Part shown: in pieces, positions 16,810-23,197 of the stretch
Numbering within the stretch: position 1 is the stretch's first letter
How the letters are laid out: the number at the start of each line of letters is the position of its first letter
From: JALSRY01 sp964428275
GTDB lineage: Bacteria > Planctomycetota > Phycisphaerae > UBA1845 > Fen-1342
Assembly: GCA_964428275.1 (NCBI GenBank)
Contig: CAYRXN010000073.1
Span: 1-23,197 of the forward strand
Direction: 5' to 3'
Length of the DNA stretch: 23,197 nucleotides
Made by a program: the position numbers and the translations under genes
The notes under the pieces: model-generated
Database searches by the model: none
Told to the model about the DNA's origin: nothing
The model's input: only the letters and a program-made list of their open reading frames with translations

Positions 16810-18636
16810 ATGTCCGCACTCGACCAGCAAGTCTGCAAGACCCGCCGGCGCCTGACCGTCAACGTCCTGCTCGTCCACCTCGCACGCGGCGTGCTCGCCG
16901 CGGCGATCCTGTGGATCGTCGTCGTGCTCGTCGAACGGGTGTTCGGGCTGGGGATTGCGCTGCGTGCCGCGGGAATCGTGATCGGCGGGGTGGGGCTCGC
17001 CGTGACGGCCGCCGGCCTGTACCGCGACCGAATCAGTCCGCTCCGGGCGGCGGTCGTGCTCGACGAGGCGGCGGGACTCAAGGAACGGATCAGCACCGCG
17101 ATCACCTGTCGTGACGATGCCGACCCGTTCGCCCGGGCCACGGTGCAGGACGCCGAACGACAGGCCGCGCGGGTTCACGTGCCGGCCCACGTGCGCTGCC
17201 GGGCGCCGGACTTGTGGCCGTGGTCGCTGGCGGCGGTGATCGCCGGCGCCATCATCTTCCAGTTCATGCCCCAGCTCGACGTACTGGCCGGCGACCAGAC
17301 CGCGGCGCCCGACCAGACGGTCCAACGGCAGCAGGCCCGACAGATCGAGACGGTGCTCAACCAGCGTATGGAGAAGCTCCGCCGGCGCGTGGCGAACACG
17401 CCCGGTCTGGCCGACCTCCAGGACGACCTGAAAGAACTCAAGCTGCCCGACGAGCCGCTGATGACGCCCGAAGACATCCGGCGTGAAGCGGTCAAGCGGA
17501 TCGACAAAGTGGCGGACAAGCTCAAGCAACGGCTCAACGACGACGCGCTCGAATCGCTGGAACGTCTCAAGCGTGATCTCGCCAAACTCGAAACGCCCCA
17601 GGGCAAAGACCCGGCCGCGAAGCTCGCCCAGGCGCTGGCCTCCGGCGACATGCAGGCCGCCAAGGCCGCGATGGAACAGCTCAGGAAGAGTCTCGAACAG
17701 GCCGCCGACAAGAGCGACGATCCCGAGACGAAGCGCAAGCTCGAACAGATGCGCAAGAAGCTCGACAACCTGTCCAAGCAGCTTTCCAAGCTCGGCGAAG
17801 ACAAGGATTCGCTCAAGGACTTGCAGAACAAGGGCGGCCTCTCCGAGAAACAGGCCAAGGAACTGATGAAGAAACTGGCCGGCAAGAACGCCCAGCAGAT
17901 CGCCAGGCAGTTGCAGAAGCAACTGGCCCAGTCGGGGATGACCAGGAAGCAAATCCAGCAGCTGGCCAGGAAAATCGCGCAGAACCAGCAGGTTCGCCAA
18001 CAGCTCAAGCAGCTCGCCAGGAACATGGCCCAGGCCGCCCAGGCCTGCCAGCAATGCCAGCAGGGCCGGCAAGGCAGCAAGCAGCCGGGCAACTCCGGCG
18101 CCGGCCTTCAGCAGGCGATGCAGCAACTGTCGCAACTCGAAATGGCCCAGCAGATGGCCGACGAGCTCCGGGCCCGCCTGGCCGAGCTCGATCAGATGAA
18201 GAAAGGAGCCTGCCAGGGCAACGGCAACTGCCCTGATCCGACGGACCCCAACCGGATCGGCGGACAATCCAACCAGTATGGCCGCGGCTACGGCAGCCGG
18301 ATCGGCCAGAAGCGCAGCCCCCACCAGTACAAGACGCAGATCGAGAACACGCGCATCGGCCAGGGGCAGATCATCGGCGAACAGTTGTTCGACGGGCCAC
18401 AGATCAGGGGCCGGGCCACCGCCGAGGCCCGCCCGGCGATCGAGGCGGCCGTGCGCGACGCCGAAGACGCCGTCGAGCGAGAGCAGATCCCCCGCCAGTA
18501 CGAACAGATCGTCCGCACCTATTTCGAGCGGCTCGCCGGACTGATGGCCGGTGGCGGTCCGAGGTCGAAAGAAAAGGCGTCCGATGCTCCGGCTGCCGAG
18601 GCCCCAGAGGGGAAAGCCGGGAAGCAGGACGATTAG
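16810..18636 (+). CDS. Membrane-anchored glutamine/lysine-rich coiled-coil protein of unknown function
   Basis: I chose the ATG at 16810 (MSALDQQVCKTRRR); the frame is open upstream to 16396, but that region carries the promoters and is not protein-like. The ribosome binding site is weak. The 608-residue product has three probable membrane segments (17-41, 48-70, 136-153), then a long, highly charged helical region (about 170-440) rich in Lys, Gln, Leu and Ala with strong coiled-coil character. A Gln-rich core follows (about 375-450, with QQCQQGRQ), then a Gly/Asn/Arg-rich linker, and a conserved-looking end (RQYEQIVRTYFERLAGLM, then an acidic tail). Segment 84-121 (DEAAGLKERIST then DAERQAARV) recalls the start of DUF4175-like proteins, but I am not sure. 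It is transcribed divergently from the GldA-type operon and may belong to the same envelope process. Confidence 0.75.
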   Translation: MSALDQQVCKTRRRLTVNVLLVHLARGVLAAAILWIVVVLVERVFGLGIALRAAGIVIGGVGLAVTAAGLYRDRISPLRAAVVLDEAAGLKERISTAITCRDDADPFARATVQDAERQAARVHVPAHVRCRAPDLWPWSLAAVIAGAIIFQFMPQLDVLAGDQTAAPDQTVQRQQARQIETVLNQRMEKLRRRVANTPGLADLQDDLKELKLPDEPLMTPEDIRREAVKRIDKVADKLKQRLNDDALESLERLKRDLAKLETPQGKDPAAKLAQALASGDMQAAKAAMEQLRKSLEQAADKSDDPETKRKLEQMRKKLDNLSKQLSKLGEDKDSLKDLQNKGGLSEKQAKELMKKLAGKNAQQIARQLQKQLAQSGMTRKQIQQLARKIAQNQQVRQQLKQLARNMAQAAQACQQCQQGRQGSKQPGNSGAGLQQAMQQLSQLEMAQQMADELRARLAELDQMKKGACQGNGNCPDPTDPNRIGGQSNQYGRGYGSRIGQKRSPHQYKTQIENTRIGQGQIIGEQLFDGPQIRGRATAEARPAIEAAVRDAEDAVEREQIPRQYEQIVRTYFERLAGLMAGGGPRSKEKASDAPAAEAPEGKAGKQDD

Positions 18637-18641
18637 TCCGG

Positions 18642-18669
18642 GCTGTCCCCGTGCGAAAGGTCGGACAGC
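18642..18669 (+). terminator. Possible stem-loop after the coiled-coil gene
   Basis: A perfect 7-bp inverted repeat GCTGTCC...GGACAGC with a 14-base loop begins six bases after the stop codon at 18636. There is no T-run, so it would be at best a weak or factor-dependent terminator. Confidence 0.25.
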
Positions 18670-18898
18670 AGTTCCCCGCCGAGGTCGCTGGCCCCACCCG
18701 GGGCGACGTCGCCTTTGAAAAACACGATCCACGCTCCCCCGGCGGCAGGGGTGTCTCGCCCGTGTGTGGCCGGCCGCGCAACGCCTGATGTCGGTGAAAC
18801 GGCGCCGGAACCCGACTCCACGGGCAGGGCCGTCCGTCTCTTCGGCCTGAACGGTCCATCTGCGACAACCCGCGATTCCGGCGCAACTCCGCCCCGTC
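18670..18898. other. Gene-free stretch before the SUMF1 relic
   Basis: No supported gene. The segment around 18735-18775 is G/C-rich with CCCGTG-type words that recall intergenic repeats of planctomycete genomes, but no clear palindrome was found. A 62-codon minus-strand frame (18633-18821) lacks protein-like features. Confidence 0.35.
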
Positions 18899-19186
18899 GC
18901 CAGGAACGTCGGCGGCCACGCGGGAAACCCGGTCGATACTGCCGGTTACGGAACGGTAGACTGCTTTTTTACCGTGGGAACGTGTGAGGTCGCCGCCGGC
19001 CGGTACACCGCGTTTCTCAACGCCGTGGCCGCCGACGATGCCTGCGGCCTCTGCAACCCCAACAAGTGGTCGAGCGATCGCGGCTGCAAGATCGAGCGGG
19101 CCGGCGCGCCGGGCAGCCGCGCGTACAGCGTGGCCGCCGGCTGGGCCAATCGGCCGGCGAACCACGTCTCCTGGGGCGATGCCGCG
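18899..19186 (+). pseudogene. Decayed fragment of a SUMF1/FGE-sulfatase family protein
   Basis: In one frame the DNA encodes about 96 residues that read as the N-terminal part of the planctomycete SUMF1/EgtB/PvdO-type (formylglycine-generating enzyme-like) secreted family. NVGGHAGNPVDTAGYGTV is followed by VGTCEVAAGRYTAFLNAVAA, then GLCNPNKWSSDRGCKIERAG, and then ANRPANHVSWGDAA. There is no start codon or signal peptide: an in-frame stop lies at 18848-18850. Similarity ends abruptly at about 19186, where the family normally continues with RFANWLHNG. Compared with the family pattern as I know it, several tyrosines are cysteine or histidine and several threonines or valines are alanine, i.e. 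A-to-G and T-to-C changes. The rest of the roughly 250-residue domain is missing. The call rests on recognition, not on a search. Confidence 0.6.
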
Positions 19187-19377
19187 GGACGTCAGGTTCT
19201 CGCGGCGCCGCGTGCTGTCGGAATCGTGCGCCCGACTCGGACGGTCTCCTGCGCCGGATTGTTCGTGGAATCCCGCGTCGCCGGCGATGATGAACAGCCA
19301 CCGTCGGGCGTCGCTGCCCGAAACACCACGTGCCGCGTTGCCCGGCGCTTCGCCTGAATGATCGGCTCGAACCAATC
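19187..19377. other. Gene-free stretch between the SUMF1 relic and ccdA
   Basis: Just under 200 bases lie between the loss of SUMF1 similarity and the ccdA stop codon. I could not continue the SUMF1 match in any frame here and saw no terminator hairpin for ccdA. Confidence 0.35.
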
Positions 19378-20070
19378 TCATGCCACAAAGACGAGCACCC
19401 ACAATCCGACGCCGACGATCAGCACGCCGGCGACGCGCCGGAGAATCTCCGTCCCGCGGTTCCAGCCCTTCGAATCCGCCATCTTCTGCACCAGGCCGAT
19501 CGACGTCCCGCCGAGCAGCACCAGCCCGCAATGCCCCAGGCTGTAGGGCACCAGCAGCGTCGCGCCGTAGGCCGCCCCCTTGAGCGGGACCACCGCCAGC
19601 AGCGCCAGCAGCACCGGGCCGGCGCACGGCAGCGACACCAGCCCGAACAACAGCCCCAACAGCAACGCTCCCACAAAACCCTTCCGACGCGGACGAATCC
19701 CCGCCGGTGCCGGAATCCGAATGTGCAGCACGCCCAGCAGATGCAGCCCCATCAGCAGGCATACGCCCGCCGTCACATAGGGCCACCAGGCCGCCTTGAG
19801 CACGCCGCTGGCCGCCCACGTCGCCAGGAACAGCAACGCGAACATCGCCGTCAGCCCGAGCGCAAACGTCAGCGACAGCAGGAACGACCGCACGACCGGC
19901 CGCTTCGTGTCGGCCTCCTGCCCCGCCACGTAGCCCACCATCAGCGGCACCATCGCGATCACGCACGGATTGGCCGCGGTCAGAAGCCCTCCCGCCAGCG
20001 CCGCCAGCGGCGCCAGCCACGGACTGTCCTGCACGACCTGGGCCAGTTGTTGCGTGATCGCCTCGAACAT
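19378..20070 (-). CDS. ccdA: CcdA-type transmembrane electron carrier (cytochrome c biogenesis/DsbD-like)
   Basis: CcdA proteins pass reducing equivalents from cytoplasmic thioredoxin through the membrane to extracytoplasmic thiol proteins. The 230-residue product has about six membrane spans and both hallmark cysteines in their motifs: NPC (34-36) in the first span and LPCAGP (147-152) in the fourth, arranged as a pseudo-symmetric pair. The ATG at 20070 has AAGGA a few bases upstream. The gene lies 78 bases downstream of a membrane-anchored thioredoxin gene, its likely redox partner. The call is firm at family level; whether it serves cytochrome c maturation or another thiol pathway is not shown by the sequence, and no cytochrome genes are in the window. 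Confidence 0.88.
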   Translation of the reverse strand: MFEAITQQLAQVVQDSPWLAPLAALAGGLLTAANPCVIAMVPLMVGYVAGQEADTKRPVVRSFLLSLTFALGLTAMFALLFLATWAASGVLKAAWWPYVTAGVCLLMGLHLLGVLHIRIPAPAGIRPRRKGFVGALLLGLLFGLVSLPCAGPVLLALLAVVPLKGAAYGATLLVPYSLGHCGLVLLGGTSIGLVQKMADSKGWNRGTEILRRVAGVLIVGVGLWVLVFVA

Positions 20071-20148
20071 GCGTTCCTTCGTTCGCCGATTCCGGCCCGG
20101 GTCTCTGCGCGATACGGTCGAACCCGGCTCGCCGCGCCGCCGGCGGGC

Positions 20149-20679
20149 CTACCTGACGCCGACTTTCTCCGCGAAAAGCCTGACGAGTTCTTCCTTCGAG
20201 ACAAACCCCTCGTGCCGCCACACCTCGCGACCGTCCCTGTCCAGCAGGATTTGCGTCGGGATCAGCCGAACGCCGTACTTCCGGGCCGGCGCCGGGTCTT
20301 TCCACACGTCGTGGAACTCGACGATCAGCCGCCCCTCATACTCCTTTCGCAACGCTTCGAGGATCGGCGCGAGATCCTTGCACGCCTTGCACTTGTCCGC
20401 GCCCAGGTCGATGAGCCGCGGCAGCCGTGCGGCCGGAGCGCTGGCCGGCTGCGGAGCGGAGCGCGCAGCCGGCCGCGACGAGGCGTCCGAACGCGCGGCG
20501 GAACCCGACCGCGCAGGCCGCGACGCGACCGCCGACGATCGCGGAGCCGGGGACGAACCCGCGGTCGATTCGGCGGTTGGCGTTGCACCCGGGCGGGCGT
20601 TTTTCCACCAGGCGGTGCCGACGACCAGCAGAATCACCAGCCCGACCGCCACCGCGTTGACTACGCTGCGCTTGCTCAC
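20149..20679 (-). CDS. Membrane-anchored thioredoxin-fold protein
   Basis: I chose the GTG at 20679 because GGGAG lies seven bases upstream; the TauE-type gene stops 13 bases before it. The 176-residue product has one membrane segment (about 7-24), an unusual Ala/Ser/Pro/Arg-rich linker (28-86) and a thioredoxin domain (88-176) with the active-site pair Cys97-Lys-Ala-Cys100 and the cis-proline Pro141 in LIPTQILLD. The domain looks like the small DsbD-gamma/TlpA-like kind and probably faces the periplasm, accepting electrons from the CcdA protein encoded next. A cytoplasmic orientation is possible, since positive charges flank the membrane span on both sides. The CKAC motif is atypical compared with CGPC, so the redox potential may differ. 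Confidence 0.85.
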   Translation of the reverse strand: MSKRSVVNAVAVGLVILLVVGTAWWKNARPGATPTAESTAGSSPAPRSSAVASRPARSGSAARSDASSRPAARSAPQPASAPAARLPRLIDLGADKCKACKDLAPILEALRKEYEGRLIVEFHDVWKDPAPARKYGVRLIPTQILLDRDGREVWRHEGFVSKEELVRLFAEKVGVR

Positions 20680-20692
20680 GGCGTCTCTCCCG

Positions 20693-21478
20693 TCAGAGCA
20701 GGGCCTTCGCACACATCAGGGCCGCGACGGCGAACAGAAAGCAGCCGAACGCCCTCTTGAGCTTGCCCTTGTCGATGCCGATCGAGAACCGCGCCCCGAT
20801 CTGGCCGCCCGCGAACACCGCGACCGCCAGGATCAGCGACGTTCTCCAGTCCCAGTGCCCCGAGGCGACGTGGCCGGCGAAGCCGCCCGCGGCCGTCAGC
20901 CCCACCATGAACGCGCTCGAACCGATCGCAATCTCCATGGGAATCCCGAACAGCAGCACCATCATCGGTACCTTCATGATCCCGCCACCGATCCCGATCA
21001 GGCCGCTGAGCGCCCCGGCGGCAAACGAGATCGGCAGCGCAACGGCGAGGTTCACGCAGTACTCCCGCTCGCCCATCCGGCGGCGCCAGCCGAAGAAGCT
21101 GCTGCGCGCCGGGCAGTCGTGGCTTGCTCGAAAGTCGCGCACCATGAACACCGCGGCCACTGCGATGACGCCGGCGAACACGATCATCAGCACCGGGCCG
21201 GAGAATCTGCCCGAGACCAGCCCGCCGGCCAGTCCGCCGGTGGCCGTCACGGTCTCCAGCACGATCGCCAGCGGCCAGTCCACGCGCTTGGCCCTGCGAA
21301 AAACAATCGTCGCCGACAGCGACATGGTCATGATGAGAAACAGGCTGGTCGCCGCCGCGGTGTGAAAGTCGATCCCCGCCCATACCTGGATCGGCGTATA
21401 GAGCACGCCTCCACCCTGGCCGAGCAGAGAAAACACGACCGCGACCAGAAACATCAACCCGGCGAGCAGATAGACCAT
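20693..21478 (-). CDS. TauE/SafE-family (DUF81) sulfite/anion exporter
   Basis: The 261-residue membrane protein has two homologous halves, each with the glycine triplet typical of TauE/SafE permeases: LLGQGGGVLYTP (19-29) and GLIGIGGGIMKVP (159-171). About eight hydrophobic segments are visible, and a hydrophilic cytoplasmic loop (114-140) separates the halves. I start at the ATG at 21478; the frame is open to 21556, but that part lies in intergenic repeat-like sequence. Family members export sulfite, sulfoacetate or related organosulfur anions; the substrate here is not known. It precedes the thioredoxin and CcdA genes on the same strand, which hints at a sulfur- or thiol-linked substrate. 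Confidence 0.85.
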   Translation of the reverse strand: MVYLLAGLMFLVAVVFSLLGQGGGVLYTPIQVWAGIDFHTAAATSLFLIMTMSLSATIVFRRAKRVDWPLAIVLETVTATGGLAGGLVSGRFSGPVLMIVFAGVIAVAAVFMVRDFRASHDCPARSSFFGWRRRMGEREYCVNLAVALPISFAAGALSGLIGIGGGIMKVPMMVLLFGIPMEIAIGSSAFMVGLTAAGGFAGHVASGHWDWRTSLILAVAVFAGGQIGARFSIGIDKGKLKRAFGCFLFAVAALMCAKALL

Positions 21479-21610
21479 GCCCTGTTCCAAACCCGCGCCG
21501 CATGGCGCGCCAAGCCAACCGCCAAGACGCAGGGGCGCCGCCAGGAGGCGGTGCATGGCGAATGGCGAATGCCGAATGCCAAGTGGCGAATGATCTTCCG
21601 CCGGCGCATT
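21479..21610. other. Intergenic segment with short repeat words
   Basis: The first half of the 265-base gap between the FmdE-type and TauE-type genes. It carries CGCCAAG words at 21508 and 21520 and a run of GCGAATG/GCCGAATG words (see separate entry). No gene or promoter with a consensus -35 was found for the TauE gene. Confidence 0.45.
21554..21592. repeat. Short tandem run of (G)GCGAATG/GCCGAATG words
   Basis: Within 39 bases the word ATGGCGA/ATGCCGA recurs four to five times. It adjoins the 55-bp repeat on its right. Such runs occur as dispersed intergenic repeats in planctomycete genomes, as far as I recall; that is not checked here. Confidence 0.5.
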
Positions 21611-21737
21611 GCCTCCGTCCCTATGTCCCTTCGTCCCTCAATCCCTTAATCCCTGTTCCCTCCTCGCCTCCGTCCCTATGTCCCTTCGTCCCTCGATCCC
21701 TTAATCCCTGTTCCCTAATCCCTGTTCCTTCCTCGCC
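21611..21737. repeat. Direct tandem repeat, 55-bp period, two full copies and one partial
   Basis: Copy 1 is 21611-21665 and copy 2 is 21666-21720; their first 51 bases differ at one position (CAATCCC versus CGATCCC). A partial third copy follows at about 21716-21737 (TAATCCCTGTTCC then TCCTCGCC). Each copy is built from smaller 6-8 base words of the type GTCCCT/ATCCCTT, so it is a repeat within a repeat. On the minus strand it is strongly purine-rich (AGGGA words). Confidence 0.85.
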
Positions 21738-21743
21738 CGTCTC

Positions 21744-22358
21744 TCACTGGCCCGCTGCCTTCTCGCGGCACGGTATGCACACCTTCTTCTCGCCCAGGAC
21801 GCGGCCGTAGGCTTCGACGACCATGTCGCCGCAGAGATCGCACACGAAGCTGTCGAACGTGTGGGCCGGCTCGGTCCAGGCGTGGTCGAACACGTCACCG
21901 ATGTTGAGCAGTTGTTCCTCGGGTGCGTTCATCACGCGCTCGACGAGCGGGTCGATGACGTCGGCGGGCACCTGCGAGGGCGGGACGCCCTTCATGCGGT
22001 ATTTCTGGAAGAAGTCGGTTTTCTTGTTGGCGGCCATCGCTTCGGCCTTCGGCGCCACGCGGACGGCCCGGCCGCTTTTCTTGTCGATCAGCGTCAGCCC
22101 CCACTTGCCGTAGTGGAGCTTCTTGATGTTGCCCTTGCCGAAGGTGCAGCCGGTGACCATCTGGACGCCGTCGGCGAAGCAGGTCGCGCAGTGCGCCTCG
22201 CCGATCTCGACCAGCGCCATGAGCTGGCCGTCCCTGGCCCGCGCGACGCCCAGCCTGTTCATGGCGGCGGCGCCGGCCCGCAGCCCCATGGGCATCGCCG
22301 GGCAGCGGTGGCCGTGCAACGTCAGTCCGGCTTCGAGGTAGGTTCTGGGATCGATCAT
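21744..22358 (-). CDS. FmdE-family protein with C-terminal zinc ribbon
   Basis: The ATG at 22358 has AGGAG about eight bases upstream. The 204-residue product matches the FmdE family (formylmethanofuran dehydrogenase subunit E-like, a metal-binding fold): HGHRCPAMPMG (15-25) holds the family's His/Cys ligands, and AHCATC (56-60 region, Cys57/Cys60) and GCTFGKGN (70-77) follow. A C-terminal zinc-ribbon extension has CDLC (173-176) and CIPC (194-197). Members of this family occur widely without methanofuran chemistry and may be metal- or redox-binding accessory proteins. It lies 11 bases after the mini-thioredoxin gene in one operon with the permease. The true substrate is unknown. Confidence 0.85.
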   Translation of the reverse strand: MIDPRTYLEAGLTLHGHRCPAMPMGLRAGAAAMNRLGVARARDGQLMALVEIGEAHCATCFADGVQMVTGCTFGKGNIKKLHYGKWGLTLIDKKSGRAVRVAPKAEAMAANKKTDFFQKYRMKGVPPSQVPADVIDPLVERVMNAPEEQLLNIGDVFDHAWTEPAHTFDSFVCDLCGDMVVEAYGRVLGEKKVCIPCREKAAGQ

Positions 22359-22369
22359 CCTTCATACTC

Positions 22370-22603
22370 CTATTGTCTGAGCAGGTCTTCCAGCTCGCGC
22401 TGGCCCGGCAACTTGCCGGACACTTTCACCTGCCCGTCGATGACCAGCGCGGGCGTGATCATCACGCCGTAGCTACTGATACGATTCAGGTCGGTGACGT
22501 GTTCGATCTCGCAGTCGATCTGCAGTTTTTCGGCGGCCTTTCTGACCGCCTGTTCGAGCGTGTTGCACTTGGCACAACCCGTTCCCAGGACTTCGATCTT
22601 CAT
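22370..22603 (-). CDS. Small redox-active disulfide (mini-thioredoxin) protein
   Basis: The 77-residue protein has a thioredoxin-like fold in miniature: beta-strand KIEVLGTG, active pair Cys10-Ala-Lys-Cys13, helix, then the cis-proline Pro51 in MITPALVIDG. This matches the small redox-active disulfide protein family (TIGR00412-like). It has a strong GAGGAG ribosome binding site and sits 21 bases after the permease gene, a pairing I recall as common in anaerobes and metal-resistant bacteria. It is cytoplasmic (no signal peptide). It may reduce a cysteine-bound metal or metalloid for the permease, or transfer electrons to it; this is inference. Confidence 0.88.
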   Translation of the reverse strand: MKIEVLGTGCAKCNTLEQAVRKAAEKLQIDCEIEHVTDLNRISSYGVMITPALVIDGQVKVSGKLPGQRELEDLLRQ

Positions 22604-22624
22604 CGCGTACTCCTCGTTGCAGTC

Positions 22625-23197
22625 TCACGCCGACAGGTTTCCGTAGATCAGTCCGGTGAGGGTGGCCATCACGACGACGGCGGCGCAGAACACCGTGGCG
22701 CGCTTCCAGCCCATCACCTTGTAGATCACGAGCATGTTGGGCAGGGACAGTGCCGGCCCGGCCAGCAACAGCGCCAGCGCCGGGCCACGGGCCATGCCGT
22801 GCTCGGTCAGCGCCTGGACGATCGGGATTTCGGTCAGCGTCGCGAAGTAGAACAACGCTCCGATCAGCGAGGCGACCAGGTTCGACCGCAGCCCGTTGTC
22901 GCCGACCAGCGCCGCCACCTGCCGGTCGGGCAGCAGCGCGCCGACGAATCCCACGACGAACACCCCCGCGAACAGCAGCGGCACCAGCAGCTTGGCGAAG
23001 TCCCAGGTGTTGTGCATCCACTCGCGGAACTCCTCGCGGTCGGTCCAGCGCCAGACCATCAAGGCCACCAGCAGCCCGCAGAATCCCGCCAGAACCCAGC
23101 GCACGCGAAAGATGCGCGTGACCCAGTTTTCCGCCTGCTCGATCGAGGCGATTTCGGTCTTGGGCAGCACCAGCCGGTCGCCGGCCCGCGCGCCGCC
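22625..23197 (-). CDS. ArsP/YraQ-type (DUF318) permease, 5' part outside the window
   Basis: The frame is open to the window edge at 23197 with no clear start inside it; a GTG at 23170 is not preceded by a ribosome binding site and would leave a half protein. Visible are 191 residues with about five hydrophobic segments and the conserved second-half signature of DUF318 permeases (LVPLLFAGVFVVGFVGALLP, then ATLTEIPIVQAL, then GPALALLLAGPALSLPNMLV). ArsP members export organoarsenicals, and relatives move other metalloids or remain unassigned. The mini-thioredoxin and FmdE-type genes follow in the same operon. The substrate cannot be assigned from this fragment. Confidence 0.85.
   Translation of the reverse strand, partial: GGARAGDRLVLPKTEIASIEQAENWVTRIFRVRWVLAGFCGLLVALMVWRWTDREEFREWMHNTWDFAKLLVPLLFAGVFVVGFVGALLPDRQVAALVGDNGLRSNLVASLIGALFYFATLTEIPIVQALTEHGMARGPALALLLAGPALSLPNMLVIYKVMGWKRATVFCAAVVVMATLTGLIYGNLSA

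Noticed and set aside
18633..18821. 62-codon minus-strand open frame after the coiled-coil gene
   Set aside because: No recognised features and no ribosome binding site; more likely intergenic sequence.
18899..19186. Diversity-generating retroelement variable region in the SUMF1-like fragment
   Set aside because: The altered positions lie at the N-terminal part rather than the C-terminal end, include T-to-C changes as well as A-to-G, and no reverse transcriptase or template repeat is present.
21611..21737. CRISPR array
   Set aside because: The units are contiguous tandem copies without spacers, and no cas genes are present.

Overview
The window looks like chromosomal DNA of a high-GC planctomycete, most likely of the Phycisphaerae type. 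The basis is the combination of an exported HAF-repeat protein with a dockerin-like C-terminal end, a decayed copy of the planctomycete-style SUMF1/FGE family, a GldA/GldF/GldG/DUF4340 exporter operon next to a glutamine-rich coiled-coil membrane protein, and lipoproteins with lineage-restricted sequences. This assignment is inferred from gene content, not from a marker gene. I saw no rRNA, tRNA, CRISPR array, intact transposon or phage gene.

Layout. (1) 1-1146 (-) is an exported HAF-repeat protein cut by the window edge. (2) 1524-2752 (-) is a two-gene unit: a lipoprotein and a TlyA/FtsJ-like RNA methyltransferase, overlapping by ATGA. (3) 2952-6497 (+) is a flagellar filament-cap pair: an unusually large FliD (1000 aa, six internal repeats) followed by its export chaperone FliS. 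(4) 6522-8078 (-) holds an isochorismatase-fold protein lacking the catalytic cysteine and a small lipoprotein. (5) 8256-9982 (+) holds a phosphohexomutase (GlmM-like) and a MazG-like nucleotide pyrophosphohydrolase joined by TGATG. (6) 10033-16315 (-) is an overlapping ABC exporter operon: ATPase, permease, GldG-like protein and a five-repeat DUF4340 protein, behind a near-consensus sigma-70 promoter with a dyad in its spacer. (7) 16810-18636 (+) is a divergently transcribed membrane coiled-coil protein. (8) 18637-19377 is gene-poor and holds a recognisable SUMF1/FGE pseudogene fragment. (9) 19378-23197 (-) is a redox/permease cluster: ArsP/YraQ-type permease (5' end off the window), CxxC mini-thioredoxin, FmdE-type protein with a zinc ribbon, an intergenic repeat tract, TauE/SafE permease, membrane-anchored thioredoxin and CcdA.

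How the genes may work together. FliD and FliS build and escort the flagellar cap. The Gld-type operon probably makes one membrane export complex whose large extracytoplasmic subunits (GldG-like and DUF4340) act on an unknown envelope substrate; gliding motility itself is not implied. The last cluster combines two anion/metalloid-type permeases with three thiol or zinc proteins and a transmembrane electron carrier. It is the best candidate here for an undescribed system, possibly thiol-coupled sulfur or metalloid handling; that function is inference. All calls were made by reading the sequence, without database searches.
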